The position numbers were made by a program, and so were the translations under genes. A stretch of DNA of 64,000 nt from NCBI RefSeq assembly GCF_030345335.1, contig NZ_JAPVRC010000001.1:496001-560000 (forward strand), in the 5' to 3' direction. Source of the stretch: Halobacillus campisalis (GTDB taxonomy: Bacteria > Bacillota > Bacilli > Bacillales > Halobacillaceae). The notes beneath the pieces are model-generated. The model made no database searches, was not told the origin of the DNA, and saw nothing but the letters and a program-made list of their open reading frames with translations. Positions 18,034-27,312 of the stretch are shown piece by piece. Each line of letters begins with the position of its first letter. The stretch's first letter is position 1.

Positions 18034-18640
18034 GGCCTTCCTCCCAGTGAATTTCAATTTGCTGCCGATTTAGATCTAGTTGGTCCGCGACATACTCATA
18101 TACCCTGTCACGATCTTCATTTCTTACTGTCAAATTTTGATTTGTATCCTCACTTGAGGTGGAAATGATTACTTCTTCTATGTCACCCTCCTCGTTGTTT
18201 GAGGATACATATAATATCAGCTTGTCCAGTGATTCCATTGAATAAGATTCTTCCAGAAACTTGAAGTCCACTTGATTAAGGCTGAGTTCATAATCGGCTT
18301 TCAAAGGTTTCTGCAGCTGATCTAAGACTGCTTCTTCCACTTGCTGTAATGTATATGCGTCTTGTCCACGTAATATTTCATTTTTCTTGTCCTCGATTTC
18401 CCCACTCATTTCTTCCGTCTTTATACTAGTGTCCATCCTGCTTTCAACAGACTGAATGATTTGCTGCGGATCCAACTTCAAAAACTGGAGCAGCGGGTCT
18501 AAAATAACTAACAGAAGAAGAATCGCCATCACTAATCTTGCATACTTCCTCATGGCTCCTGAAGGCAGCAGAGCATCTGCAACCATAGCTAACAACAAAA
18601 ATAATACAATCTCTGTTATCCACTGGATAAATACTTGCAT
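18026..18640 (-). CDS. spoIIIAF: SpoIIIAF
   Basis: Component of the SpoIIIA secretion-like complex; its soluble domain also has the ring-building fold. 204 aa with two N-terminal membrane helices (about 8-25 and 33-52: 'MRKYARLVMAILLLLVILDPLLQF') followed by a long acidic extracytoplasmic domain. 10 nt after spoIIIAE and overlapping spoIIIAG. Confidence 0.92.
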   Translation of the reverse strand: MQVFIQWITEIVLFLLLAMVADALLPSGAMRKYARLVMAILLLLVILDPLLQFLKLDPQQIIQSVESRMDTSIKTEEMSGEIEDKKNEILRGQDAYTLQQVEEAVLDQLQKPLKADYELSLNQVDFKFLEESYSMESLDKLILYVSSNNEEGDIEEVIISTSSEDTNQNLTVRNEDRDRVYEYVADQLDLNRQQIEIHWEEGHE

Positions 18641-18650
18641 ATGATCACCC

Positions 18651-19808
18651 TTATCGAACCATCATAGTAATATTACTTGCAGCTACCATAATGACTATGA
18701 CTAAAAAGAACATCATTGATACCATTAGCAAGGCAGCAAATATATACATCATATGACGACTGACAATATCCATCGCTGTAACGATCGGGCCATCTCCTAA
18801 TGGCTGCAGAAGTGCCGCAGCTAATTTATAAATGATCGCTATGGCCAAAATTTTCAAAGCAGGAAATAAGGCGATCCCTAACAGGATGACAACCCCTGCC
18901 AGACCGAGCGTATTTTTTAATATTAGGGAGGCTCCCAAAATTGTATCGGTGGCATCTGTGAATAGTCTTCCTACGACCGGGACGAAGTTTCCTGTAACAA
19001 ATCTTGCTGTTTTCATCGTGACACCATCCTGGACAGCGGTGACTGTTCCTTGTACCGAAATTACACCTAAGAACAACGTTAAATATACCGCCATCACTGC
19101 GACTCCAGTTTTTCGTAATAATTCTGCCAGCTGGTCTACTTTGAACGACTCATTCAATGTGCCGACGATCAACAGAAGCGCAGATGAAGCAAATAATGGA
19201 ATTAATAAATGTTTTACCAACAGGCCGCTGGATTGGACTAAAGCAATTATAATTGGATGGAAAAAAGATATGGAAAGAAGATGGCTGAAGGATGCCATTA
19301 TTCCGAGTAATAAAGGAAGCAGTCCGATCATGAAACTGCTCATTTGGTTTATAGCGCCAAGGGTGTATTCGATGACTTGTCCAAAGCTTTCTAAAGCCAA
19401 ACCAATAAGCACAAGATAGACGACCATATAAGCAATGTTGGAAATCACGGTATTCTCAAAAGATGACTGCATTGCTTGAAGCAGCGTACTGAACAACGTC
19501 AAAAATAATAGAGCGCCAAGCAGCTTTCCATTCGAAAGAAGTTCATTAAACAGGAAATGAAGAATTCCTGATATCCAGCCAGAAGGTTCGACTTCTTTTT
19601 CGCTCCAGTCACTCATATCACTGAAAGAAATCGAAGGCATATACTCTCCGTATTGTTCGTGTAATTGCTCGTAGTTCCTCTCTAATTCTTCTGTTGAAAA
19701 ATGTTCTCTTAACGATTCAACTTCTTCATTTGTAGTTGCAGCTGAGATGGCCATCGGAAAGAGAAGGAGTCCTATCCATAAAAAACATATAGACGTCATT
19801 AATTTCAT
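18651..19808 (-). CDS. spoIIIAE: SpoIIIAE, polytopic membrane protein
   Basis: Multi-spanning permease-like subunit of the SpoIIIA complex. 385 aa from the ATG at 19808, which has GAGG 6 nt upstream; a TTG four codons earlier is less likely. An N-terminal signal-like helix ends at 'MAISAAT', then an acidic extracellular stretch (about 25-75) and 6-7 membrane helices from about residue 85, including 'NFVPVVGRLFTDATDTILGA', conserved in the family. Confidence 0.94.
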   Translation of the reverse strand: MKLMTSICFLWIGLLLFPMAISAATTNEEVESLREHFSTEELERNYEQLHEQYGEYMPSISFSDMSDWSEKEVEPSGWISGILHFLFNELLSNGKLLGALLFLTLFSTLLQAMQSSFENTVISNIAYMVVYLVLIGLALESFGQVIEYTLGAINQMSSFMIGLLPLLLGIMASFSHLLSISFFHPIIIALVQSSGLLVKHLLIPLFASSALLLIVGTLNESFKVDQLAELLRKTGVAVMAVYLTLFLGVISVQGTVTAVQDGVTMKTARFVTGNFVPVVGRLFTDATDTILGASLILKNTLGLAGVVILLGIALFPALKILAIAIIYKLAAALLQPLGDGPIVTAMDIVSRHMMYIFAALLMVSMMFFLVIVIMVAASNITMMVR

Positions 19809-19823
19809 GGCATACCTCAATCC

Positions 19824-20222
19824 TTAACCTGCCGCTCCAGGTATGAAATCCAAGATCGTTTCAATTAACGCCGTTATGATAGGTATCGCTAACATCAATA
19901 TGAATAACTTACCAGCTAATTCAACCTTTGATGCTAAAGCTCCAAGCCCCGCATCACGGATGAGCTGAGCGCCAAATTCTGTGATGTAAGCAATACCTAT
20001 GATTTTAAGAATGGTTTTAAAATAAATCGATTCGACTTGAGCTTGTTCAGACATATATTGAAGAAGAGAAAAAATATATTTAATTTGATCCAATATGGAA
20101 ATGAAGATCAACAAAACTGTAAATAACAACAAAAGAAATGCGATAGAAGACTTTTGCTCTTTCAATAAGATGATGAGCATGGTAGCAATTAAACCTATAG
20201 AGACGATTTGAATGATGTCCAT
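19824..20222 (-). CDS. spoIIIAD: SpoIIIAD
   Basis: Small membrane protein of the SpoIIIA complex, related to type III secretion export-apparatus proteins. 132 aa with four hydrophobic helices and the conserved 'IIGIAYITEFGAQLIRDAG' in the middle. 6 nt downstream of spoIIIAC and 15 nt upstream of spoIIIAE. Confidence 0.94.
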   Translation of the reverse strand: MDIIQIVSIGLIATMLIILLKEQKSSIAFLLLLFTVLLIFISILDQIKYIFSLLQYMSEQAQVESIYFKTILKIIGIAYITEFGAQLIRDAGLGALASKVELAGKLFILMLAIPIITALIETILDFIPGAAG

Positions 20223-20227
20223 ACCGG

Positions 20228-20434
20228 TTATCCCTGGTAAAGAAATACGGATTTGATTTGCTGGAATAAATCAGCAAGTCTGTGCAACACGATGAATAAC
20301 ACAATGATGAACCCTGTCAAAGTAACAACTTGAGCAATTTCTTCTTTTCCCATTTGCTTTAGAATACTGTGGAACATAGCTACGATGATTCCTATCCCAG
20401 CAATTTGAAACAGGATGGATGCGTCTTGGAACAA
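20228..20434 (-). CDS. spoIIIAC: SpoIIIAC
   Basis: 68-aa two-helix membrane protein, the expected size, with 'AGIGIIVAMFHSILKQMGKEE' (residues 12-32) and 'VTLTGFIIVLFIVLHRLADLF'. Homologous in design to SpoIIID-type half-modules of export apparatus proteins. Between spoIIIAB and spoIIIAD in the usual order. Confidence 0.94.
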   Translation of the reverse strand: MFQDASILFQIAGIGIIVAMFHSILKQMGKEEIAQVVTLTGFIIVLFIVLHRLADLFQQIKSVFLYQG

Positions 20435-20453
20435 AAACGTCCCCTCCCCCTTG

Positions 20454-20963
20454 TCATATAAGTAGTAAAACCACTAATAAACCGCTAAGCACCCCAATCC
20501 CGCGCGCCAGCCGCTGATGCTTGACTGAAACTTCAATCGCCTCATTGAGCTGTAAATCAAGGTGGTGCAAAGTTAACTTAATCTGCTTTTGCTGTTGATC
20601 CAGATCATGCTGTCCTAGTGTATTTCCAAATTGGATCAATATATCCAATTCACTTTTGGCCATAGCATTCCAAAACCATTGCTTTCTTAATTCAGAAGTC
20701 CATAACTCACTAAAGTCTGTACATGTACTTTTTCCATTTACCAAACTTGAGAAAAAATAGCAGATTGGTGAAGGGAGCACTTTGGATAATTTTTCACATA
20801 CATCCCACAATGAAGACTGACTATAAACCATTTCTGCCTCTATCATTTGAAGTGCGCTTTTCCACTGTCTAATTTGCCCTGGACGCTTTTTGAACTTTGA
20901 CGCAGCGTCAAAACCTACCCACGTGGTGGCGACTAGTACGATCAGTGCTCCCAACCACTCCAT
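20454..20963 (-). CDS. spoIIIAB: SpoIIIAB
   Basis: Membrane-anchored helical protein of the SpoIIIA complex, structurally related to type II secretion GspF domains. 169 aa (B. subtilis 171): N-terminal helix 'WLGALIVLVATTWVGFDAAS', cytoplasmic helical domain with 'RQWKSALQMIEAEMVYSQSS', and a C-terminal hydrophobic helix. The start lies inside the end of spoIIIAA (56-nt overlap), suggesting translational coupling. Confidence 0.94.
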   Translation of the reverse strand: MEWLGALIVLVATTWVGFDAASKFKKRPGQIRQWKSALQMIEAEMVYSQSSLWDVCEKLSKVLPSPICYFFSSLVNGKSTCTDFSELWTSELRKQWFWNAMAKSELDILIQFGNTLGQHDLDQQQKQIKLTLHHLDLQLNEAIEVSVKHQRLARGIGVLSGLLVVLLLI

Positions 20964-21882
20964 GGTCCCCCTCCCCCTTTAACCTGATCAATTGACTACC
21001 CTTTTCATCTAACACTTCGATGCAGCTACTCGATGCAGATAGTCTATTAAGGATGATAAATCTATCGAAAGCCTGGTTTTCTATCAGTTCTTGAACATCC
21101 TGGCGCCGAGCTACAGATATTTGGTTGTTTCCATGTACGCTGCAAATCACCTGGACGCCGGTGTATATCGCTTCTTTTATAGCAAGTGCATCTTCCGTCC
21201 CCCCTATTTCATCAACAATGATGACTTCAGGGGACATTGAGCGGATCATCATCATCATACCGACGGCTTTTGGGCATCCATCCATAACATCTGTCCGCTC
21301 CCCTACTTCAAGCTGAGGGACGCCGTCTTTACAGGCAGCGATTTCAGATCTCTCATCAACGAGAGCCACTTTGGAGGCTGGTTTGAACTCTGTCCCAGAG
21401 CCAATCCATTTAGCAAGGTTTCTCAGTACGGTTGTCTTACCTGAATGAGGCGGACCGATAATTAATGTATTCAACCACTTTCCCTCATTTAATAGATAAG
21501 GCAGAACCTTTCTTCCGCTATCAATAGATGAGCGAGCTACTCTAATATTCATAAACGTTATATCTTTTAAAACTTCTACACTTCGTTCGTGGATGTTGGT
21601 TTTTCCAGCCAGTCCAATCCTGTGCCCCCCCTCTATCGTAATAAATCCTTCCTTCATTTCTTCCTTGAACTTATAGACGGAGAACTGGCTTACTTGGTTG
21701 AGTACATACGATAAGTCTTGCCTCCCTGCGACTTGATCCGTTACATAAGACACTCCATTAGTATCCGTCACTTCCAAGCATCGGTTAACTCGAAGGCGTA
21801 TCTCTTGAACGGTATTCCAATTAATTTTTTTATGCATAGCGGGATGGTATGGATTCGGAAACAGCCGGATAATTTCCTTCAT
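20908..21882 (-). CDS. spoIIIAA: SpoIIIAA, AAA+ ATPase of the SpoIIIA complex
   Basis: Energises the SpoIIIA channel; related to secretion ATPases. Starts at the ATG at 21882, preceded by AAAGGAG, giving 324 aa (B. subtilis 307). Walker A 'IIGPPHSGKTTVLRN' (about 148-162) and Walker B 'VIIVDEIGGTEDALA' (about 218). A longer in-frame start at 22035 lies beyond the sigma-E promoter and is rejected. First gene of the operon. Confidence 0.95.
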   Translation of the reverse strand: MKEIIRLFPNPYHPAMHKKINWNTVQEIRLRVNRCLEVTDTNGVSYVTDQVAGRQDLSYVLNQVSQFSVYKFKEEMKEGFITIEGGHRIGLAGKTNIHERSVEVLKDITFMNIRVARSSIDSGRKVLPYLLNEGKWLNTLIIGPPHSGKTTVLRNLAKWIGSGTEFKPASKVALVDERSEIAACKDGVPQLEVGERTDVMDGCPKAVGMMMMIRSMSPEVIIVDEIGGTEDALAIKEAIYTGVQVICSVHGNNQISVARRQDVQELIENQAFDRFIILNRLSASSSCIEVLDEKGSQLIRLKGEGDHGVVGSTDRTSRHHVGRF

Positions 21883-21913
21883 GGCACCATTCTCCTTTAG
21901 ATGCTTTACCTTA

Positions 21914-21942
21914 TATGTATGTCCTCTCTCAAAAGTTATGAC
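21914..21942 (-). promoter_or_regulatory. Sigma-E promoter of spoIIIA
   Basis: Minus strand: GTCATAA (21936-21942), a 14-bp spacer, CATACATA (21914-21921). The -10 matches the sigma-E consensus CATACA-T and the -35 is close to consensus. It lies about 30 bp before the spoIIIAA start, as expected for mother-cell expression. Confidence 0.8.
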
Positions 21943-22035
21943 ACATGATAGAAAGTGGAAATAAAGAGATTGATATGCTGAATAAACGCTTGTTTCTATC
22001 ATCATGAGAACAAAACTATTCATGGTTTTCGCCAT

Positions 22036-22067
22036 AAAAAAAAGAGCAGCCCTATCAGGACTACTCT
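22036..22067 (-). terminator. Terminator of efp
   Basis: 10-bp stem (AGAGCAGCCC 22043-22052 with GGACTACTCT 22058-22067, two G-U pairs) and an eight-T run on the minus strand, 13 nt after the efp stop. Confidence 0.8.
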
Positions 22068-22080
22068 TCTAAACCTTTAT

Positions 22081-22638
22081 TTATGCTCTGGATACGTATT
22101 TACCGTCCGTTGTACTGATCAATAAAACTTCGTCTTCATTTATGAAGAATGGAACTTGTACAATCAGCCCTGTTTCAAGAGTTGCTGGTTTAGTTCCGCC
22201 ACTAGCGGTGTCACCTTTAATACCCGGTTCTGTTTCTACCACTTTAAGCTCTACGTTTTTAGGAAGCTCCACACCAATGGTTTCCCCTTGATAGGTTTGG
22301 ATTTGAACTTCCATATTCTCTTTCAAATAATTGAGCTGATGTGAGATTTGAGCAGTAGGCAGTTCCACTTGCTCATAATTTTCTGTATCCATGAACGCGT
22401 GCATATCACCTGAACCATACAGATATTGCATTCTTCTATTCTCTATGTGAGCCTTCTCAACCTTTTCTCCTCCACGGAAGGTTTTTTCCTGGATGTTTCC
22501 GTTTCGCAAATTACGAAGCTTTGAGCGTACAAATGCCGCTCCTTTTCCTGGTTTCACATGCTGAAAATCCATAACTTGCCAAATATTACCATCAACTTCA
22601 ATCGTTAACCCTGTGCGAAAATCGTTCACAGATATCAT
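22081..22638 (-). CDS. efp: Translation elongation factor P
   Basis: Relieves ribosome stalling at polyproline stretches. 185 aa, three beta-barrel (KOW and two OB) domains. The tip loop '[13 protein letters not shown]' carries K32, the residue modified with 5-aminopentanol in B. subtilis. Conserved tail '[24 protein letters not shown]'. 17 nt after papP, just before spoIIIA, as in B. subtilis. Confidence 0.97.
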   Translation of the reverse strand: MISVNDFRTGLTIEVDGNIWQVMDFQHVKPGKGAAFVRSKLRNLRNGNIQEKTFRGGEKVEKAHIENRRMQYLYGSGDMHAFMDTENYEQVELPTAQISHQLNYLKENMEVQIQTYQGETIGVELPKNVELKVVETEPGIKGDTASGGTKPATLETGLIVQVPFFINEDEVLLISTTDGKYVSRA

Positions 22639-22655
22639 ATTGAATTCCCTCCTAA

Positions 22656-23717
22656 TTATAGTGTAATAAGCTTCTTAGTCGAATGACTTAATTTCTCGTT
22701 TCCGTTCTCAGTAATAATCGTATCATCTTCAATTCGACAGCCGCCGACTTTCGGAACATAGATGCCCGGTTCTACAGTCACAACCATACCAGGTTCCAAT
22801 TTTATGTCTGATCTAAACGATAGACCGGGACCTTCATGGACATCGAGGCCAATACCGTGACCAGTCGAGTGACCAAAGTATTCACCATAGCCTTTTTCCT
22901 TAATATAATCACGGGTCAGCGCATCTGCTTCTTTCCCAGTGATTCCAGCTTTTAAACCTTCCATACCCTTCAACTGGGCGTGATACACTGTATCGTAGAT
23001 TTCCTTTAGTTGATCACTGATTTCGCCGACAGCTACTGTACGGGTTATATCTGAACAATACCCTTTATATAGAGCACCGAAGTCTAATGTCACCAATTCT
23101 CCGGTTTGAATTTCTTTTTCAGAAGCAACTCCATGAGGAAGTGCGGAACGATACCCTGAAGCTACGATAATATCAAAGCTAGACGAGGAGGCACCTTGTT
23201 TTCTCATGAAGAATTCCAGCTCATTTGAGATATCAATTTCTCTGACACCCGGTTTTATATAGGAAAGAATATGCTCAAATGCATCATCAGCTATTTTAGT
23301 GGCATCCTTTAATATAGTAATCTCATCTTCGGTCTTTATCAAGCGTAACTTTTCGACCAAACCTGAGGTCGGAACAAATTCAGCATCCAATTTCTTAGCA
23401 AACATGTCATATTGCCCATATGTAAGATGATCTTTTTCAAAACCTACCTTCTTCAAGCCAAGGTTATCGATCTGAGTCGCCACTTCCTCATGTAAAGGTA
23501 CTTTATGTTCAACAATCTCAAAATTGACGGCTTGCTCAGCAGCTTGCTCAGTATACCTGAAATCCGTAATAAACAAAGCTTTATTATGAGTAATAAGCAA
23601 GGCTCCGGCTGAACCTGTAAAATTCGTTAAATAGCGGCGGTTCTTTTCACTCATTATCAATAATCCATCTAATTGTTGTTTCTCAAAAGCCTGGCGTAAG
23701 TTATCAAGTTTACCCAT
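22656..23717 (-). CDS. papP: Xaa-Pro aminopeptidase PapP (M24B)
   Basis: Removes an N-terminal residue preceding proline. 353 aa: an N-terminal creatinase-like domain, then a pita-bread catalytic domain with all five metal ligands visible. These are two Asp in '[22 protein letters not shown]', His in '[18 protein letters not shown]', Glu in '[10 protein letters not shown]' and Glu in 'GCRIEDD'. Its first codons overlap the aroQ end by 8 nt. Confidence 0.95.
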   Translation of the reverse strand: MGKLDNLRQAFEKQQLDGLLIMSEKNRRYLTNFTGSAGALLITHNKALFITDFRYTEQAAEQAVNFEIVEHKVPLHEEVATQIDNLGLKKVGFEKDHLTYGQYDMFAKKLDAEFVPTSGLVEKLRLIKTEDEITILKDATKIADDAFEHILSYIKPGVREIDISNELEFFMRKQGASSSSFDIIVASGYRSALPHGVASEKEIQTGELVTLDFGALYKGYCSDITRTVAVGEISDQLKEIYDTVYHAQLKGMEGLKAGITGKEADALTRDYIKEKGYGEYFGHSTGHGIGLDVHEGPGLSFRSDIKLEPGMVVTVEPGIYVPKVGGCRIEDDTIITENGNEKLSHSTKKLITL

Positions 23718-24171
23718 CAGCTTCTCTCCCTTCGTTTTCCAGTTTATTAATCAATCCTAGAGCAGCGATTCGATAGCCTTCGATTCCGAATCCTACAATT
23801 TGGCCCATACACACAGGCGCTAACATGGAATGATGCCTGAACTCTTCGCGTGCATGAACGTTTGAAATATGAATTTCAACTACCGGTACAGATATGCTGG
23901 CAATCGCATCACGCAAGGCAATGCTCGTATGAGTATAAGCTGCGGGGTTGAAAATAACTCCAGCCACAGTACCCTCCGCCTCGTGGAGGCGATCGATCAG
24001 TTCCCCTTCGTGATTTGATTGAAAGCACTCCAATTTATAGTGATAAGCTGAAGCAGCTTCCGTCACCAGACTCTCCACGTCTTGCAAGGTATGATGGCCA
24101 TAGGTTTTCGGTTCTCTTTGACCAAGTCTATTCAAATTAGGGCCATTCAATAAAAGCAATCGTTTCAACAA
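23710..24171 (-). CDS. aroQ: Type II 3-dehydroquinate dehydratase
   Basis: Dehydrates 3-dehydroquinate to 3-dehydroshikimate in the shikimate pathway. 153 aa with 'LLLNGPNLNRLGQREP' (catalytic loop with the essential Arg), 'IFNPAAYTHTSIALRDA' and 'VEIHISNVHAREEFRH' (active-site His). Slightly longer C-terminus than usual. Followed by papP with an 8-nt overlap. Confidence 0.95.
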   Translation of the reverse strand: MLKRLLLLNGPNLNRLGQREPKTYGHHTLQDVESLVTEAASAYHYKLECFQSNHEGELIDRLHEAEGTVAGVIFNPAAYTHTSIALRDAIASISVPVVEIHISNVHAREEFRHHSMLAPVCMGQIVGFGIEGYRIAALGLINKLENEGREADG

Positions 24172-24237
24172 TCATCAGCCACCCAACTATTTCAGAATGA
24201 ATACTCTCCGTTATTTTATCATACTATGAGCATATCA

Positions 24238-24729
24238 TCACTTCGTCTGCTGGTTGTATTCGTGAAACTCGTAAGATATAGAATATCCAATGAATACACC
24301 ATACAAGATAAATAAGCATAAATTAGTTACGATGGAATCTCCTGATAATTCTCTCCAGTGAGGTACAGCCTTAAATATAGGATTTAAGCCAAAATAAATT
24401 CCTACAAAAATCACCAGACCGAAAAGCAGTCCAGGCCATATACCATTCATACTTTTCAAAGCTGTATAATAGATAAGCGCTGTTAAAACAGATAATAAAC
24501 CTACAATTATCACAGCTAATATCTCGCCCAATAAAGAACTTGTCCATTCTGTCTCCCAAAAAGAGCGAAAAACGAATGATGCAGCTGATACTTCTGAAAA
24601 ATGAAAATAGTAAGATAAAGCTCCAATCCCACTCCACAAAACTCCCGCAACGAATCCGACTGTTAATGATTTAGCCAGCACACTATGCGGGGGTTCTTTT
24701 TTGCTTTGTTCTTTTTGTTCATCCGACAT
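24238..24729 (-). CDS. yqhR: YqhR, membrane partner of the germination channel FigP
   Basis: 163 aa from the ATG at 24729 (SD GAGGTG). Short charged N-terminus, then four predicted membrane helices (about 22-42, 62-85, 92-110, 137-157) and a short charged tail. Position upstream of aroQ matches B. subtilis yqhR, recently described as the partner of SpoVAF/FigP in a spore ion channel that amplifies germination. figP is present at 50.4-51.8 kb, which supports the assignment. The paralogue name is by synteny and topology; yqhQ, its usual neighbour, is missing. Confidence 0.75.
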   Translation of the reverse strand: MSDEQKEQSKKEPPHSVLAKSLTVGFVAGVLWSGIGALSYYFHFSEVSAASFVFRSFWETEWTSSLLGEILAVIIVGLLSVLTALIYYTALKSMNGIWPGLLFGLVIFVGIYFGLNPIFKAVPHWRELSGDSIVTNLCLFILYGVFIGYSISYEFHEYNQQTK

Positions 24730-25058
24730 TATAATCACCTCGAACTTATAGTTACCAACATTTTAAAATTTCATCCACTTTCGACCATCTTAATGGTAGT
24801 GAAACTTGCAAATATACTGTAAAATAAAAGTATGAAAAATATAGAAGCAAATCGAAGCGATCAGTCAATCGTTTTTTTTAAAGCAGCCCTAGAAGAATGA
24901 ATACTTTAAGTATTTTCGGAAAGAATCTAAACTATTACCACGCTCCTTATAAGCTAATTAATAAAATATGCTAGAAAATGATAAAAGTGCACAGAATAGT
25001 GGTATACAATTAGTAAAGACCTGAAATATGCCGAATTCTTAAAAAGGGGGATAACACA
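24730..25058. other. Intergenic gap between divergent yqhR and yqhP
   Basis: 329 AT-rich bases with no credible gene. B. subtilis has yqhQ here; I find no trace of it. A 22-codon reading frame near 24831 on the plus strand has no ribosome-binding site. The only clear signals are the ribosome-binding sites of the two flanking genes. Confidence 0.6.
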
Positions 25059-25460
25059 ATGACCAGAAAATGGATTACTCCTGTCATTTACACTCTGATC
25101 GCACTTGCTGTTTTTTATGTGGCTGTTCAATTGCTGACGGACACTACCAGTTTCCTATCATCAATTATCATGATGATCGGATTTGCCGTTCTACTATATG
25201 GTGCTATCTATTTCTTTTTTCTCCGTCACCGCATGGGGTCTGGAGGAAATAAAAATGAGATGAAAAAATATAAACAAGCGGTCAAACAATCCAAACAAAA
25301 ATACAAAGCTCCTAGTCCTGTTAAAGCATCTAAAGTAAAAACGAATCCTTCATTTAAAACAGCGTCCATACAAAAGAAAAAAAGCAGAAGAAAAAACACA
25401 CCTAATCTCAGGGTTATAGAAGGTAGTAAAAATACTAAAAAAGATCGAGCCTCCTTTTAA
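25059..25460 (+). CDS. yqhP: YqhP-like two-helix membrane protein (SA1362 family)
   Basis: 133 aa: two N-terminal membrane helices (about 7-27 and 33-53) followed by a strongly basic, Lys-rich cytoplasmic tail to the end. Start ATG with AAAAGGGGG upstream. Position between yqhR and yqhO matches yqhP. Function unknown; the basic tail could contact nucleic acid or lipid head groups, but that is speculation. Confidence 0.75.
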   Translation: MTRKWITPVIYTLIALAVFYVAVQLLTDTTSFLSSIIMMIGFAVLLYGAIYFFFLRHRMGSGGNKNEMKKYKQAVKQSKQKYKAPSPVKASKVKTNPSFKTASIQKKKSRRKNTPNLRVIEGSKNTKKDRASF

Positions 25461-25480
25461 TTATCGCGGGCTCGATCTTT
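25440..25480. terminator. Bidirectional terminator between yqhP and yqhO
   Basis: 11-bp stem AAAGATCGAGC (25440-25450) / GCTCGATCTTT (25470-25480) between the two convergent stop codons, with T-rich sequence on the plus side. Confidence 0.75.
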
Positions 25481-26368
25481 TTATTTTGACCATCTTTTCA
25501 AAAATTTCTCCGCTTGTTCACGGCCTAAATCAATCAACATCTCTTTATGCTTAGTACTCAAGTGGAAATCTGTCGTTTCTACTCCTTTTACGGGTATAAA
25601 AATAATATCACGGCTTTTAGAAGCTGATATATATCTGGCATCATGAGCCTGCTTCATCGTATTGAATAAGGCTTGAAACATCTCTATTGCGTTTTTGATT
25701 CTCTTTTCAGGTAAGTGGTCAGGAGGATCGCTAAGCTGCATCCCAATGATTGGCCGCTTCCTCCTTCCATGCTCATTTTCAAACAGCCAAATAGGGAAAT
25801 TACTTAGAACACCTCCATCGACTAATATAGACTTCCCTTTCTTGCCGTGCAGCTTTACCGGCATAAAAAAATAGGGCAGGGTGGCACTTATTCTTGCTGC
25901 TTTTGCCACTGAAAATGTATTCGGATCTATGCCATAGACCTCTTTTAAATCATCGGGTATTACGACCATCCTCCCTAATGTCAAGTCTGAGCACACAATC
26001 TTAAGCTCTCCCTCCGGCAAGTGGGCAAAAGTCTTTATGCCTTTTTTTTGAAGCCATTTCTCCAATACATCTTCTAACCTATTCCCTCTGTAAAGACCCA
26101 TCCGAAAATATAAATATATCCATTTGGAAAACGGGAAAATTTGATCCACAAATGGTTGATCAATCAAATTTTCCAAAGTGAGCTCTTCAAGTATTACTCT
26201 TAAATCTTCAGAGGTATACCCCGCTGCTTTCAAGCAAGCAACAATAGCACCAGCCGAGGTTCCTGCCACTCGCTGAAAAGAATAGTCATTCTTTTCAAGC
26301 ACTTCTAAAGCACCAATAAAAGCTAAGGATTTAACACCCCCGCCAGAGAAAACGCCGTCTATGTTCAC
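25481..26368 (-). CDS. yqhO: Patatin-like phospholipase YqhO
   Basis: Predicted Ser-Asp dyad lipid acyl hydrolase. About 295 aa with the oxyanion motif 'GVFSGGGVKSLAFIGAL' at the N-terminus, nucleophile elbow 'GTSAGAIVA' (about 41-49) and 'LVDGGVLSNFP' carrying the catalytic Asp (about 195). I prefer the GTG at 26368, 6 nt after a G-rich ribosome-binding site. An ATG at 26383 lacks one and would overlap it. Convergent with yqhP. Confidence 0.88.
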   Translation of the reverse strand: MNIDGVFSGGGVKSLAFIGALEVLEKNDYSFQRVAGTSAGAIVACLKAAGYTSEDLRVILEELTLENLIDQPFVDQIFPFSKWIYLYFRMGLYRGNRLEDVLEKWLQKKGIKTFAHLPEGELKIVCSDLTLGRMVVIPDDLKEVYGIDPNTFSVAKAARISATLPYFFMPVKLHGKKGKSILVDGGVLSNFPIWLFENEHGRRKRPIIGMQLSDPPDHLPEKRIKNAIEMFQALFNTMKQAHDARYISASKSRDIIFIPVKGVETTDFHLSTKHKEMLIDLGREQAEKFLKRWSK

Positions 26369-26434
26369 GCACATCCCCCCCATATGTTATTTATAAGTGT
26401 TGAGAGTGTTATATAGAACGGAAGCCATAAAAAA

Positions 26435-26454
26435 AAGACGTAATTCTACGTCTT
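26435..26454 (-). terminator. Terminator of mntR
   Basis: 8-bp stem AAGACGTA / TACGTCTT with a 4-nt loop, then T8 on the minus strand, at the mntR stop. Confidence 0.8.
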
Positions 26455-26455
26455 C

Positions 26456-26893
26456 TTAATCCGTCTCATTATTCTGCTCTTCATTTTTTTGCTGCACACT
26501 TCTTAAGTCATCAACTCGGCTGGACTCTTCTTCAAAATATTGCACCAGGTCGCCTATACGATCTATGGAATCCCAGCTTAAATGATGCTCGATTCCTTCT
26601 ACATCTTCATATATTATATCCGGATCGACGCCTATGATCGCAAGGAATTGTTCTAGTAACTCATGGCGGTAGACAAGCCGCTTACCTACTTTCTTTCCTT
26701 TAGGAGTTAATATAAGTCCCCTGTACTTCTCATAATTCAAGTATTGATCACGGTCTAATTTTTGGACCATTTTTGTTACGGAAGAGGGGTGAACTTGCAG
26801 ATTCTCCGCAATGTCTGAAACCCGTGCATACCCTTTATCCTCAATTAATATGTAAATTTGTTCAATATAATCTTCCATACTTGGCGTTGGCAT
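26456..26893 (-). CDS. mntR: Manganese-dependent transcriptional regulator MntR
   Basis: DtxR-family repressor/activator controlling Mn2+ uptake and efflux. The ATG at 26893 follows GGGGG and gives 145 aa (B. subtilis 142); a longer frame from 26935 lacks homology. All Mn ligands are visible: D8 and E11 in 'PSMEDYIEQ', His in '[10 protein letters not shown]', and E-x2-E-H in '[11 protein letters not shown]'. Winged helix with '[13 protein letters not shown]'. The acidic/Gln-rich tail is slightly extended. Confidence 0.96.
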   Translation of the reverse strand: MPTPSMEDYIEQIYILIEDKGYARVSDIAENLQVHPSSVTKMVQKLDRDQYLNYEKYRGLILTPKGKKVGKRLVYRHELLEQFLAIIGVDPDIIYEDVEGIEHHLSWDSIDRIGDLVQYFEEESSRVDDLRSVQQKNEEQNNETD

Positions 26894-27021
26894 GTTAAAC
26901 CCCCAATAATGCTTATGTTCTGTAGGCCTATTCAAGAAAATGATACACTAGTTCAACCTCAATGACAAGGAAGGGTGTGGCAATCCCCTAAGTTTGAAGA
27001 CGCAAATCAAAGATATATTGG

Positions 27022-27108
27022 CGTTTCCGACACTAAAGATAGTTTTTGAAGGTCCAGGAAAGCGAGTCCCATCCTAGAAATTCCTTTTACTTATCACGAT
27101 GGTGGAAC
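27022..27108 (+). repeat. Degenerate, internally deleted copy of the 90-nt repeat
   Basis: Contains GGAAAGCGAGTCC followed by a flank (ATCCTAGAAATTCC, then ACTTATCACGATG and GGAAC) that aligns with the right side of the copy at 31646-31814. The 5' end has GTTTCCG like the outer repeat ends, but the core between is lost. It occupies the otherwise featureless mntR-nrdJ gap (26894-27312). Confidence 0.5.
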
Positions 27109-27312
27109 TATGAAGTGTCTGAACTTTGAGTCTTAACAATCCTTACATTCAGACGAACAGCAAATCACAAGTTCCCATAACCTTATACAAAAAAACCGCT
27201 CCACTCGTTTTAATGTAAGCGACTAAACTTAACAAAAAACAAGATAGAGCGATTTTTTATGAGTAACTTTTCAGCTGCTATTATCTTAGGGACAGCTTAT
27301 TTTACTAGTGTT

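Noticed and set aside
20080-20304. 74-codon frame overlapping spoIIIAC/AD
   Set aside because: Shadow of two clearly conserved sporulation genes in another frame.
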